Shown here one piece after another: positions 20,364 through 30,300 of a stretch of 46,915 bases of DNA. Where the stretch lies: IMG/VR virus record IMGVR_UViG_3300030012_002121, positions 1 through 46,915 of that record; one strand, given 5' to 3'. The first letter of the stretch is position 1. Every line of letters starts with the position of its first letter. Under the pieces are notes generated by a model that was not told the origin of the DNA, made no database searches, and worked only from the letters and a program-made list of their open reading frames with translations. The stretch comes from a virus. A program made the translations under genes and the position numbers.

Positions 20364-22077
20364 TGAATGGAAAAAAGGAGTTGATTACCCAAGTTGGGGA
20401 GACACTGATGTATACAGAAAAACTATAGGTGGAGGTTATTTATATAACGGTGAAACACCTAAAGAAGCTTATGAACGTGTTTGTTATCACGTTGCGAGAC
20501 GTTTAGAGCGTCCAGAATTAGCTAAAACTTTCTTTGATTACATATGGAAAGGTTGGTTGTGTTTAGCTTCTCCTGTGTTATCTAATACAGGTACAGACAG
20601 AGGTTTACCTATATCTTGTTTTGGAATTGATGTTGCGGATAGTATATGGGACATTGGCCAGAAAAATTTAGAAATGATGCTATTAGCAAAACACGGAGGC
20701 GGGGTTGGTATTGGTATTAATCAAATTCGTCCTGCCGGAGCAAATATAAAAGGAAATGGAACATCTGATGGAGTTGTGCCTTTTTGTAAGATCTACGACT
20801 CAACTATACTTGCAACGAATCAAGGATCTGTCCGAAGAGGAGCTGCAAGCGTTAATATTAATATTGAACACCCCGATTTTGAAGAGTGGTTGGAAATACG
20901 AGAACCTAAAGGAGACGTTAATCGTCAATCCCTCAACTTACACCAGTGCGCTGTGGTCGGCGACAAGTTTATGCGAAGAGTTGAAAACGGAGATAAAGCA
21001 GCGAGAAGATTATGGGGAAAGTTATTACAAAAACGTAAAGCAACTGGAGAACCTTATATTTTATTTAAGGGAAATACAAACAAAAGTAACCCAACAGCTT
21101 ATAAAAAACATGGGTTAAAAGTACATATGACAAACATATGTTCTGAGATTGTATTACATACAGACGAATCTCATAGTTTTGTTTGTTGTTTATCATCATT
21201 AAACTTAGCTAAGTACGATGAGTGGAAAGGAACAAATTTAATATATGATTCAATCTGGTTTTTAGACGGTGTCTTAGAAGAATTTATACAAAAATCAAAA
21301 GGTAAAGTTGGATTTCATAATTCAGTTAGATCAGCAGAAAAAGGAAGAGCATTAGGTTTAGGTGTTTTAGGTTGGCATACTTATTTGCAGGAAAAAGGTT
21401 TACCATTTGAAGGATTATTATCACAATATGAAACAAGAAAAATATTTAGTCAAATTAAAATCGAGTCTGAAAGAGCTTCAATGGCTCTCGCAGAAACTTT
21501 TGGAGAACCTCTTTGGTGTGTTGGTACTGGTTTACGTAACACCCATTTACGCGCTATTGCTCCTACTGTTAGTAATTCTAAGCTTAGTGGAAACGTTAGT
21601 CCAGGTATTGAGCCGTGGGCCGCTAATGTATTTACAGAGCAAAGTGCTAAAGGAACTTTTATTAGAAAAAATCCAACTCTTAAAAAACTATTACGCAAAA
21701 ACAAAATAGATAATGAAAAGATATGGAATAAAATATTAAAAGACGGAGGATCAGTACAAGGAGTAAAAGAACTTAATAAAGTTATGGTTGGACCTTATAA
21801 TGATATACCAGCTAAAGATGTTTTTAAAACATTTAAAGAGATTAATCAATTAGAATTAATTAATCAAGCAGGTATTAGACAGCAATACATAGATCAATCA
21901 GTTAGTTTAAACTTAGCTTTTCCTAGTGTTGCTACACCTAAATGGATTAATAAAGTACATTTTGAAGCTTGGAAGAAAGGTATTAAAACTCTTTATTATA
22001 CTAGAACTGAATCAGTATTAAGAGGTGATATTGCTGAACAAGCAATGGATGATGGGTGTGTTAGTTGCGATGGATAA
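20353..22077 (+). CDS. nrdA: Ribonucleotide reductase class I, large (catalytic) subunit
   Basis: 574 residues from ATG 20353 (a TTG 9 nt upstream is less likely). Active-site residues: C89 in PISCFG, the N261-x-C263-x-E265 triad in NICSE, and C278/C279 (CCLSSLNL) as the second redox Cys. HGGGVGIGINQIRP and QGSVRRGAA segments are typical. It lacks the N-terminal ATP-cone (E. coli NrdA is 761 aa), so it should not be shut off by dATP in the usual way. It ends CVSCDG, a C-x2-C tail for re-reduction by thioredoxin or glutaredoxin. It works with NrdB upstream. High confidence. Confidence 0.95.
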   Translation: MWNNEWKKGVDYPSWGDTDVYRKTIGGGYLYNGETPKEAYERVCYHVARRLERPELAKTFFDYIWKGWLCLASPVLSNTGTDRGLPISCFGIDVADSIWDIGQKNLEMMLLAKHGGGVGIGINQIRPAGANIKGNGTSDGVVPFCKIYDSTILATNQGSVRRGAASVNINIEHPDFEEWLEIREPKGDVNRQSLNLHQCAVVGDKFMRRVENGDKAARRLWGKLLQKRKATGEPYILFKGNTNKSNPTAYKKHGLKVHMTNICSEIVLHTDESHSFVCCLSSLNLAKYDEWKGTNLIYDSIWFLDGVLEEFIQKSKGKVGFHNSVRSAEKGRALGLGVLGWHTYLQEKGLPFEGLLSQYETRKIFSQIKIESERASMALAETFGEPLWCVGTGLRNTHLRAIAPTVSNSKLSGNVSPGIEPWAANVFTEQSAKGTFIRKNPTLKKLLRKNKIDNEKIWNKILKDGGSVQGVKELNKVMVGPYNDIPAKDVFKTFKEINQLELINQAGIRQQYIDQSVSLNLAFPSVATPKWINKVHFEAWKKGIKTLYYTRTESVLRGDIAEQAMDDGCVSCDG

Positions 22078-22489
22078 GATATTATATATATTATTGTTAA
22101 CCTGTTCTATAATTAGTGGACAAGAATTCGATGGCTTTACTATTACAAAGAATAAAAAGAGTGTAGTTATAAATTATACTGATGTTACAAGAGATAAATT
22201 ATATCAAAATACAGAGAATGGATTAGAAATAGTATATGTTCCTAAAGGTGAAATAGAACTTACTAATAAAGAATATAAACTACTTGTTAAAGATCTAAAG
22301 AAAGCAGGGAAATATAAAAATGAAACTTTATATGAACAAGGGGAGAAATATGGTACAATAGGATCTGAAGAAATAATAAGGGAAAAATATGTAGTACATC
22401 ATTGGAGTTTTATAACTCATGCAATATACTTTACTAACTCAGATAATGAAACATGTGAAGTTAAATTAGAAGATATAGAAAAACTATAA
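22070..22489 (+). CDS. Exported hypothetical protein (139 aa), last early gene
   Basis: Start at ATG 22070, overlapping the nrdA stop by 8 nt; the ORF start at 22025 would lie inside nrdA. Residues 1-18 form a signal peptide (MDKILYILLLTCSIISGQ). The mature part is acidic and beta-rich (EFDGFTITKNKKSVVINYTD), with a WSFITHAIYFTNSDNE region near the end. No known domain. Probably periplasmic. It is followed by the convergent terminators. Confidence 0.7.
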   Translation: MDKILYILLLTCSIISGQEFDGFTITKNKKSVVINYTDVTRDKLYQNTENGLEIVYVPKGEIELTNKEYKLLVKDLKKAGKYKNETLYEQGEKYGTIGSEEIIREKYVVHHWSFITHAIYFTNSDNETCEVKLEDIEKL

Positions 22490-22495
22490 ATAAAA

Positions 22496-22523
22496 AAAGG
22501 GGGCTATTTTCATAGCTCCCTTT
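22496..22523. terminator. Bidirectional terminator between early and late operons
   Basis: Stem AAAGGGGGCTAT/ATAGCTCCCTTT (12 bp with one G-T pair), loop TTTC. An A run precedes and a T-rich run follows, so it can stop transcription from both sides. It lies between convergent genes ending at 22489 and 22572. Confidence 0.85.
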
Positions 22524-22540
22524 CTTGTTACAGGAATTTT

Positions 22541-22563
22541 TGGGTATGGTGCCCATTTTTTTT
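22541..22563 (+). terminator. Second rightward terminator
   Basis: Short stem TGGGTA/TGCCCA with loop TGG followed by eight T. It backs up the first terminator for the rightward operon. Confidence 0.7.
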
Positions 22564-22571
22564 ATTCCTAG

Positions 22572-22895
22572 TTATTTTTGAGATATTAAAAAATATATTC
22601 TATTTTGAATTTCTTCTTTTGTTGCTGTTATTTTAAAACTTAAATCAGCTTTCCATTGACCCCTTGGTTTACCATTCTTATCTAATAATATAATTAAAGG
22701 AACTGATTTTATTTGTTCTTTTAAAGCAGGCGCTTGGTCTTCTAATAATGCGTATTGTATTTTTGCTTCTTTTATACCTCTTAAATCAAAATTATTCGAT
22801 TCATTCCATTTAGCATTTATATGCATTAAAGTGTACTCTTGTGCTGTCGCTATAAAAGCAAACAACAATAATATAATTGTAATTAAATTTTTCAT
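22572..22895 (-). CDS. Exported thioredoxin-fold protein lacking CxxC
   Basis: 107 residues. Signal peptide at 1-18 (MKNLITIILLLFAFIATA). Then YTLMHINAKWNESNNFDL where a thioredoxin has its W-C-x-x-C loop, a middle strand IQYALLEDQAPALKEQ, and KSVPLIILLDKNGKPRGQWK with the cis-Pro strand of the fold. Both redox Cys are missing (AKWNESN), so it is not an oxidoreductase; it may bind a host or virion protein in the periplasm. Last gene of the leftward late operon; it overlaps the next upstream gene by 4 nt. Confidence 0.65.
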   Translation of the reverse strand: MKNLITIILLLFAFIATAQEYTLMHINAKWNESNNFDLRGIKEAKIQYALLEDQAPALKEQIKSVPLIILLDKNGKPRGQWKADLSFKITATKEEIQNRIYFLISQK

Positions 22896-23191
22896 TTGTT
22901 ATAAACTTTATCTTCTAATTTTTCTATTGATTCTTTATTCTCTAAAATATCTTCTTTTAGTCCTTCTGTGGATTTTTCTATTTGTAGAATAGTCGAACGT
23001 ATCAACTCATCTTTAAGTTGAAATTCCATTTGTTTTACGAATTCCTCAGGTGCTACCTGATTTTTTAATTGTTCAATATCACCTTGTAGAGTAAACCACA
23101 TGCTTGCTAAAGCTATTACACCTCCAACTATCATCCCAATAGTTTTAAGGTCTAGTTGTACTTGAGTGTCTTCTCCTATTTGTGTTGCCAT
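22892..23191 (-). CDS. Single-pass membrane/coiled-coil protein, paralogue 1
   Basis: 99 residues: polar N-terminus (MATQIGEDTQVQLDLKT), transmembrane segment IGMIVGGVIALASMWFTLQ (~18-36), then a long charged coiled coil ending KLEDKVYNK. Its layout and end match the next gene upstream (LDLKTI...G..I......TL......KIEDKIYRR). Such proteins near the end of a late operon are often lysis-related or virion-anchored, but no family is recognised. Confidence 0.65.
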   Translation of the reverse strand: MATQIGEDTQVQLDLKTIGMIVGGVIALASMWFTLQGDIEQLKNQVAPEEFVKQMEFQLKDELIRSTILQIEKSTEGLKEDILENKESIEKLEDKVYNK

Positions 23192-23194
23192 ATT

Positions 23195-23494
23195 TTATCT
23201 TCTATAAATTTTATCTTCTATTTTATCTAAACGTTTATCATGATCTTCAGCAAGTTTATCCATCATTTCTTCAAGATACACTAGCTTTTGTTCTATAATC
23301 TCATGCGATTGTGCCGGAGGTAATTTTTTTGCTTCTTCAATACCAGCTTTATTCAACTGAATCTGCTCAGTTAAAGTAGTATAAGTCATTGTTATAGATA
23401 TTAAACCACCTAAAATTAAAATAATAGTTTTTAAATCTAAATTTAAGTCTGGCTTTCCATCGCCGTCTATATCTACACCTACTTCTTTTTTCAT
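23195..23494 (-). CDS. Single-pass membrane/coiled-coil protein, paralogue 2
   Basis: 99 residues: N-terminal VDIDGDGKPDLNLDLKT (a calcium-binding-like DxDGDG turn), transmembrane segment IILILGGLISITMTYTTL, then a coiled coil ending DKRLDKIEDKIYRR. Same length and plan as its downstream neighbour, so the pair probably arose by tandem duplication. May form a hetero-complex; a role in lysis (holin-like) is only a guess. Confidence 0.65.
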   Translation of the reverse strand: MKKEVGVDIDGDGKPDLNLDLKTIILILGGLISITMTYTTLTEQIQLNKAGIEEAKKLPPAQSHEIIEQKLVYLEEMMDKLAEDHDKRLDKIEDKIYRR

Positions 23495-23505
23495 ATTTAA
23501 CCCAT

Positions 23506-24192
23506 TTATTTTTTGCTCTTTAATAAAATACTACCAGATGGTCGAGCGGTTATATCTGGAGCTGATCTTGAGTTGTTATTTGTAAAATTATTATTTATAC
23601 TACGTCCTTTATTAGGATCTATTCTTGGTGTAAATCTAGGTTCGCTATAGTTACGTTTACTATTATTGTTGCGACCCTTGTTTATAGTAATATTAGGATT
23701 TTCTTTTACTATAGTTTTTAATTTATTATAAACTTTATCTATATTACTTTTTCTTTTTTTAATCACTACAGTATTTGATAACCTTCTTCCATTCATAAAT
23801 GCAACATCCCCATGCCAAGCATAAGTTCTTGGCCAATAAGAATAATAACTAGGCACATACCATTTATATCCCCACCAATTATACGAATTAAATCCCCAAT
23901 CCCACCAAATCTCATGTCTATTCCAATAAAAGTCAAAGCTAGAAAAGTTTGTTTTAAACATATAGTTTTGGCTATAATATTCATTATACCAAGATCTAGA
24001 TTGATTTACAGCAAAAGTTATATAGTTTTGTCTAAATAACCAATCTGTTTGCATCTTACGTTTTAATTCATAAGATGATGTAATAGTTTGAAAATAATTT
24101 TTTTGTGGTTCGTATGATGATAATTTATAAGTTCCACAACTAGCACCAACAAGCGCTACCGTTACAAAAAGGACAATTTTCCATAGTTTCAT
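23506..24192 (-). CDS. Lipoprotein, Trp/Tyr-rich
   Basis: 228 residues. Residues 1-19 are a lipoprotein signal (MKLWKIVLFVTVALVGASC) with the modified Cys at 19. Residues ~60-130 are unusually rich in Trp and Tyr (EIWWDWGFNSYNWWGYKWYV), then a basic Asn/Arg/Ser-rich tail. It should be anchored in a membrane facing the periplasm or cell surface. It could be a superinfection-exclusion or lysis protein, or act at the outer membrane; the sequence does not decide. Confidence 0.65.
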   Translation of the reverse strand: MKLWKIVLFVTVALVGASCGTYKLSSYEPQKNYFQTITSSYELKRKMQTDWLFRQNYITFAVNQSRSWYNEYYSQNYMFKTNFSSFDFYWNRHEIWWDWGFNSYNWWGYKWYVPSYYSYWPRTYAWHGDVAFMNGRRLSNTVVIKKRKSNIDKVYNKLKTIVKENPNITINKGRNNNSKRNYSEPRFTPRIDPNKGRSINNNFTNNNSRSAPDITARPSGSILLKSKK

Positions 24193-24223
24193 TTTTTATT
24201 AGTTAAAGAAGATTTTGAAATCA

Positions 24224-24361
24224 TTAGCACTTACCTTTACCTTGTTGTTTTGAAGCCCACATATTAGCATAAGCTGATGGGTATACTTTAAACTTTCTCT
24301 TAGCTGCAGCTTTGCAACTAGCACTTAATTTTCTAGCTAATGGTGATTTTGATTTTTCCAT
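24224..24361 (-). CDS. Small basic protein (45 aa), phage-conserved pattern
   Basis: ATG at 24361 (minus), stop at 24224. The product starts MEKSKSPLARKLSASCKAAA and contains KFKVYPSAYANMWAS and KQQGKGKC. The YPSAYAN-x-WA motif is common in tiny proteins of marine phages. Placed between the lipoprotein and the largest virion gene, 3 nt from the latter's stop. Function unknown. Confidence 0.75.
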   Translation of the reverse strand: MEKSKSPLARKLSASCKAAAKRKFKVYPSAYANMWASKQQGKGKC

Positions 24362-24364
24362 ATT

Positions 24365-27300
24365 TTAAAATTTTGGTAGAGCTATTTTTGGTATGTTAAT
24401 TTTAGGCGTTTTAAAAAATGATTTAGTTTTTCCTTTTTTTGGTTTATCTTTTGTCCATTCAAGCTCCCACTTTTGCCAACCAAGTGCGTTAGCAACTCTC
24501 ATCCACTCTTCATTTTCAGCATCAGAAGCATCCTTTAAGTTGGTTAGTTTTCTTATACCTCTATCAAGTGGTATATTAGTAGCAGCACTAATCACCTGTC
24601 CACTAGCAAGCCAAGCTGGATTATCTAGTGACCAACCTTTTTCTCTTATTTCTTTTTTATTCCAATCCCATGTTCTACCAGCAGATTTTAATTTACCTAT
24701 TTTAGAAGATATGGGAGGTGAAATATCTAACATTTCAATAGCAGCATCTTGAGCTTCCTTACCTTCAGCAAGTTTCATTATAGCGTTTTTAAGAGTAGAA
24801 ACTGCAGCTCCATGAAAACCAACTCCTCTTAATAGCGAGTCAGCCATACCGTTTACAATACTAGTATATTTTTTATTTTTCTTTTCTTCATCTGGTTCTT
24901 CATCAGCAAATGCCATAGCAAATAAAGCTTGTTGTAAGGCGTTAAACATTACATTTTGTATGAAACCATAATATAATATCTTAGATATATTAGTTTTATC
25001 ATCTCCTCGGCGATTCTTAAGATCGCTAGCGGCTTTTTGCATTAATCTTGCATACTGTGCTGGGGTGTTTGCAAAAGCTAATATAATACGTCCCATTGGA
25101 CCCGCTTGTTGAGCACTAATTCTATCAGGTCTACTTGATTGTTGGTTTTCTTCTGCTATTTCTCTAAAATCTTGGAATGCTTGAGCCTCAGCTTCTTTGT
25201 CTGACAAACCTTCTTTCTTTAAACTTTTGTATCTATTTCTATAAAATGTAGCACCACCTGAAGCAATAGCAAAACTATCTGCTATTTGTGTAGGTAAAAA
25301 ACCTAACTTTAATATTTTACTAACAAAAGCTTTAGCTTTATTTTTAGATTCAGCAGCGATCTCAGCAATATCAGCTTCACTAACATTTATTTTTAAACCA
25401 TTACGTCTTTCAACTAGGTAATCAGAGTTCATAAGTTTAATTACATCACTCCAATATTGTGGTTGATTACCAAATGCAGCCGCTGCTTTTAATGGATTAT
25501 TATCAGACCAGTTCACAAAGTTAACAGCCGATATAGTTTGTAACACAGCAGACCTCATGTTAAAGAACATAATAGCTCCAACAGAATTATTTATCCAATC
25601 AATAAATCTACCGGTTAATGTATCACCTTTAAAACCTCTATTGCTACCAGTTTTCATACGGCCAAGCATGTTTTCTAAAGCATCTCTATAACCTTTACCA
25701 TAAGCCGCTTCAAGCTTATTCATATTAGTTTCGTTAAACACTTCATCAACATTGTTTTGCCATTGTTTTAAATACTTAGCTCTAACAACAGTATTTAAAC
25801 CTGATAATAAATCAGTTGTAATAGTACCAGCTAACCAACCTTCAGTAGGTTTAGGATAGCCATTGTCTTTGTTTATAGCTATAAGTTCATTAGCAAATAA
25901 TTGTAAATTTTCATCTGCAGTAACATAATCTTCTAATATTTTTTGATCAGTCTTAGACAAGCCTGGTATACTCATACCTTGTTGTCCCCATGTATATACT
26001 CTAATAGCATTACCTACAGTATAAGGTTCACCAGTTATTTTTTTATTTAAATCTTTAGGACTAACGCCTAATAACTTTTTTAAAGCTTTGAAGTCATTAG
26101 CTAAAGCAACCCTAGCGTTTGATATGTCTATATTAGCTCTAGCAAATGGATCTAAAAAGTTTTCTTTTACCCAAGCTATTGTTTTATCACCTTGTTTACC
26201 TTTACCAGCAAAATATCTAGTTAAACCAACAAAATCTTGTGCTGATGGTGGTATACCTAGTAAATCAAACTTACCTTTATCAGCACCTACAGCTCTCGCT
26301 TTGGTTCTACCATATTGTTTTTCTTTACCAATACCCGTAGCTCTTTCAATTATTTCATTAAAATCTTTATTAAGATCTTTTGATTTACTAAATTTAATTC
26401 TAGCATCTGAAGCCTCTTTATCAAGTTTTTCCATTTCACCTAAAACTTGATCATTAGTTGTATTTTTATCAAACTTTTTGTCTATAACAGGTGGTAATAT
26501 TTTTTCATTATAAACTTTAGCTTTACTAAAAGCTTTTTCAGCCGCAACCCATTTTTCACCAATAACTTTTCCATTATCCTTAGGATCTATACTTTTTATA
26601 GCAACTACACCTGGAGCTCCAAAGGTTTTTATATTATAATATCTTTTATAAGAAGGATCACCATCAAAATAGTTAACAGGCATAACATCTGTTAATTTCA
26701 TTTTTTCTAAAACTTGATCCATACTTTTAGGAATAACAGCAACTGTATATTGTTCAAACAATTTATCTACATTAGAATTTCTAACAGAACCTTTAGTGTT
26801 CATGTAAAAATCTAGTAATTTTAAAAGAACATAGTTTGTAGGTATCATATGTTCGTATCTAAGATCTTTAACATTTACTCTTTTACCTTCATATATATAT
26901 TTTAAATTAGCAGCTCTTTTAATAGGACCCTGCATATTGCTTTTCATAGACGCCATAAGCATCGCTAAATCTTCTTTAGTATATATAGATTTTTTATCTA
27001 AAACTTTATCAACCATAAAACTCATCATTAAGTCTATAGATTTTCTAGCTTCTTTAGCTTGTTTTTTTCTACCAGCAAAATTTTTATCTTGTATTGCAGA
27101 CTTAGATGTTTCACTAAAAAGATTAAAATCTACAATAACACCTCCAATATTTTGTTTATTTTTAACTTGACCAGAAGCTGTCAGTTGGATGTTTTCTAAA
27201 CCTTTAATCTGCTTAATAACATTGTTAACAAAATCATTGACATTGGAAAATGATTGATACCTTGGTGTTCCAATATTTTTTTCGTTTCCTTTAATAACAT

Positions 27301-30300
27301 TACCTTGTTTATCTACAATAATTCCTCCATTACCTATTTTACTACTTGTGGCATACATACCTTTGTAATAAGATACAAATAACTTAGCAACTTCAGCGGG
27401 TTTCATTCCCGTATTTATTAAATGATTACCTAATTCTTTAGCAAACAATCTTTGTTTAATAATATTATCTACATTATTAAATAAAGTAGTCATTTTTACG
27501 CTACCTAATTCTAATAATTTTATAATATTAGTATTTGTTTCAGCGGCTTTAGTTTCATTAAACAAAAACTCATCTAAACTTTGTTCTGGTAATGTATCTA
27601 AATTTTTATAATTTTCTTTAACTTCGGAGTATTGCTTAATGTATTTTTGTAAGTCTTGAGAAACCTCACTTAATTTAGGAAAATCCTTTCCAAGAATAGG
27701 TGATACAATGCTTTTTATTTCTTTCCAAGAGTTTTTATCTTTAAAATTAACATTACTAGCTTCAATAGCTTTTGCTATTTCTGGTAGTTTTTGATAAAAA
27801 TCTTGTTTGTATGAAAGATCTAGTTTAGCTATTTTACTAAATTTTAAATCAATAGGTCTTTTAATTGCTTCAGAAACTTTTTTAGTAGTTTGTGTTTTAT
27901 CTACAAACTCTCTTTTTTCTATAACCTCTGGTTTTTGTATAGTTTCCATTGTAGCATCAAAAGCAAACTCTTCTGCTAACGCTTCTGCTAACGCATCTTT
28001 TCTAGTACCTTTAGTCGATGTACCCACATCTCTACCTAAAAAGTAATTAATAAATTCAGCTTTAGTAATATCTTTTTTCTTAAATATCTTTTTACCTTCT
28101 TTAGTTTTTTCTCTTTTACCAGTGTCTTCTGCAAACGGTCTAAATCTTTTATTTATAATATCTTGAGGTATAGCTTCGTAAATATTTTCAAAGTTATCTC
28201 TTAAAAAAGTTTCGTAAGCAGCTCTTGATCCTAAAACATCTTTAGCTATGGTAGTTTTAAGTTCTGTTCTAAATGCTTTTTGTAAAGCTTTTTTAAACTG
28301 AGGTGAGTCTACAGGTGGTAGTTTAGTACCAAATGTTTTTACTACAGCATCAACTACCTTTTGCGTGGTAGCTTTATCTAACTTAATTTTCTTTCTTAAA
28401 CTTTCTTTTGCTTTAGTAGGTTTTTCTAAAACAGTTTCTGTAACCTTTTCTGTTGTTGTATCTGTAACACCTCTAGCCTCTGTTACATCTAACTTAAATT
28501 CAGTATCTAAAACTCTGTTAGAAGCTTCTATAGCTCTTGCTGGTAAAAACTTATTTATATAAGCGGCTAATGGCACGCCTTTACTAGCATCATATTCATT
28601 TATTAAATCTATAATACCTCGCTTACCAGTCTCTATTTCATCAGTCAATAATTGTCTATCAAAACCAGGAGCTTCACTTCTTCTTTGTACAATTCTATTT
28701 GTAATAGGTTTAAACTTTTCTATTATTTCAAATGCACCTTCTTTACCTTTTTGTTCAAATATAGCTTGAACAGCATCAGAATCAGATTTAGATTCTTTTA
28801 TAATAGTTTCAATTTCCTGTTCTTGTTGCTTAGGCGTAACTAATTTACCTTCAACTCCTCTAGCCGCAGCTTTAACTTGAGCTAAACTTAAATCTCCTTT
28901 CGCAATACTAGCGTTATAATCTTTTACAAAGTTATATACATCTCTACCATTGTTAAATTTAATGTTAACACCTAATTTTTGTAAAGATCTTCTTATAACA
29001 TCACCCATTTTAGTGAATACGTTTTCGCTGAATTTAATATCACCTGTAGCTATAGCATCAGAAAATAAAGTTAAAGCCTCTTCCATTTGAACTTCTTTGC
29101 TTTGATCAGCATATTGTTCCATTCGTTTTTTAAACTTACTATCTTTTATTTTGCTTGCATCTATTTTATTTAACTCGTTTAACAATGCATTACCTAAGTT
29201 TATAGAAGTTTCAGGACTATCTTTAACCGTTTTATATAGTATAGCATGTAAAAACTCGTGAGCGGCAACGTTAACAGCTTTTTCTTGTTTAGCAACTTCT
29301 TTATTAATAACTATAGTTTGTTCTCCAGTATTAGGATTTTGAACTATAAAACCCTGTTGTTCAGAAGCTTTAGTAGTGTCTTGATCAGGGTTTTGTTGTT
29401 TAACAAAGTCTTCAACTTCTTTTGTTGTTTCAAAATCTTTAACTTGAACTCCTTTTATTTCTGTAGCTTTTTCTTTTATTGTTTCAGTTGATTGAGTTAT
29501 TTTTTCAGCTGTGTTTCTTATATCGTAACTATCTTGCTTAGCTTTTTCTATTTCCTTATTTAAACTTTTAATTATAATGTTTTTATTCTCTTGGGTATAT
29601 TTATCTGAATTTATAACGCTTTGAATTTCTTTTTGTGAATTTTCAATTGTATTTAAGTTTAAATTAATTTGATTTATTTCACTTTCATTTAAAACATTTA
29701 CTAATTCTTGGTTTTTATTATAACCAACCATTAAATCAGCTCGCAACTCATTTTGAGCTTTGTTTATTCTACCTATATCTTCTGGTGTTAAGTTTTTTCT
29801 ATATTTACTAATTTCTAAATCAGCAATTTCGTTTATTGTATTTTGTATGTTTTCATTTTCTGTAGATGTTCTTAAACCTACCGCTGCTTTTAAATTTCTA
29901 CCCGAAGTTGTAACTACAGCAGAACCAAAAGCACCTTTTAATAAAGCTTCTAATCCGACAGGACTGAACATTGTGTTAAACGCTTTTTTTCCTGCTTCTA
30001 AAACACTTTTATCTTTCCCTAACTCTGTGTTAAAAGTTTCTATACCGAGCTGTGCAAATTCTGTTCCACCTTCAAACGTACTAGCTAACAACCATTGGTA
30101 AAATTGTTTTTTACTACCATAAGACATGGCATTAATATACTTCATTTGCCTATTTAAACCAATTTTTTCTAAAGCAAACCCAAATGTTCCTAATGCTGCA
30201 GGAATAGCAACTTCAGCTTCACCTTGATCAATAAGCTCAGCACTATTTAAACCTAATCTTTGTGCTTTTTCAGAATTATAATCTTGTACCGATCTAGTTA

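Noticed and set aside
22025-22069. Upstream start for the last early gene
   Set aside because: It lies inside nrdA and precedes the signal peptide; ATG 22070 gives a clean signal peptide and the usual short overlap.
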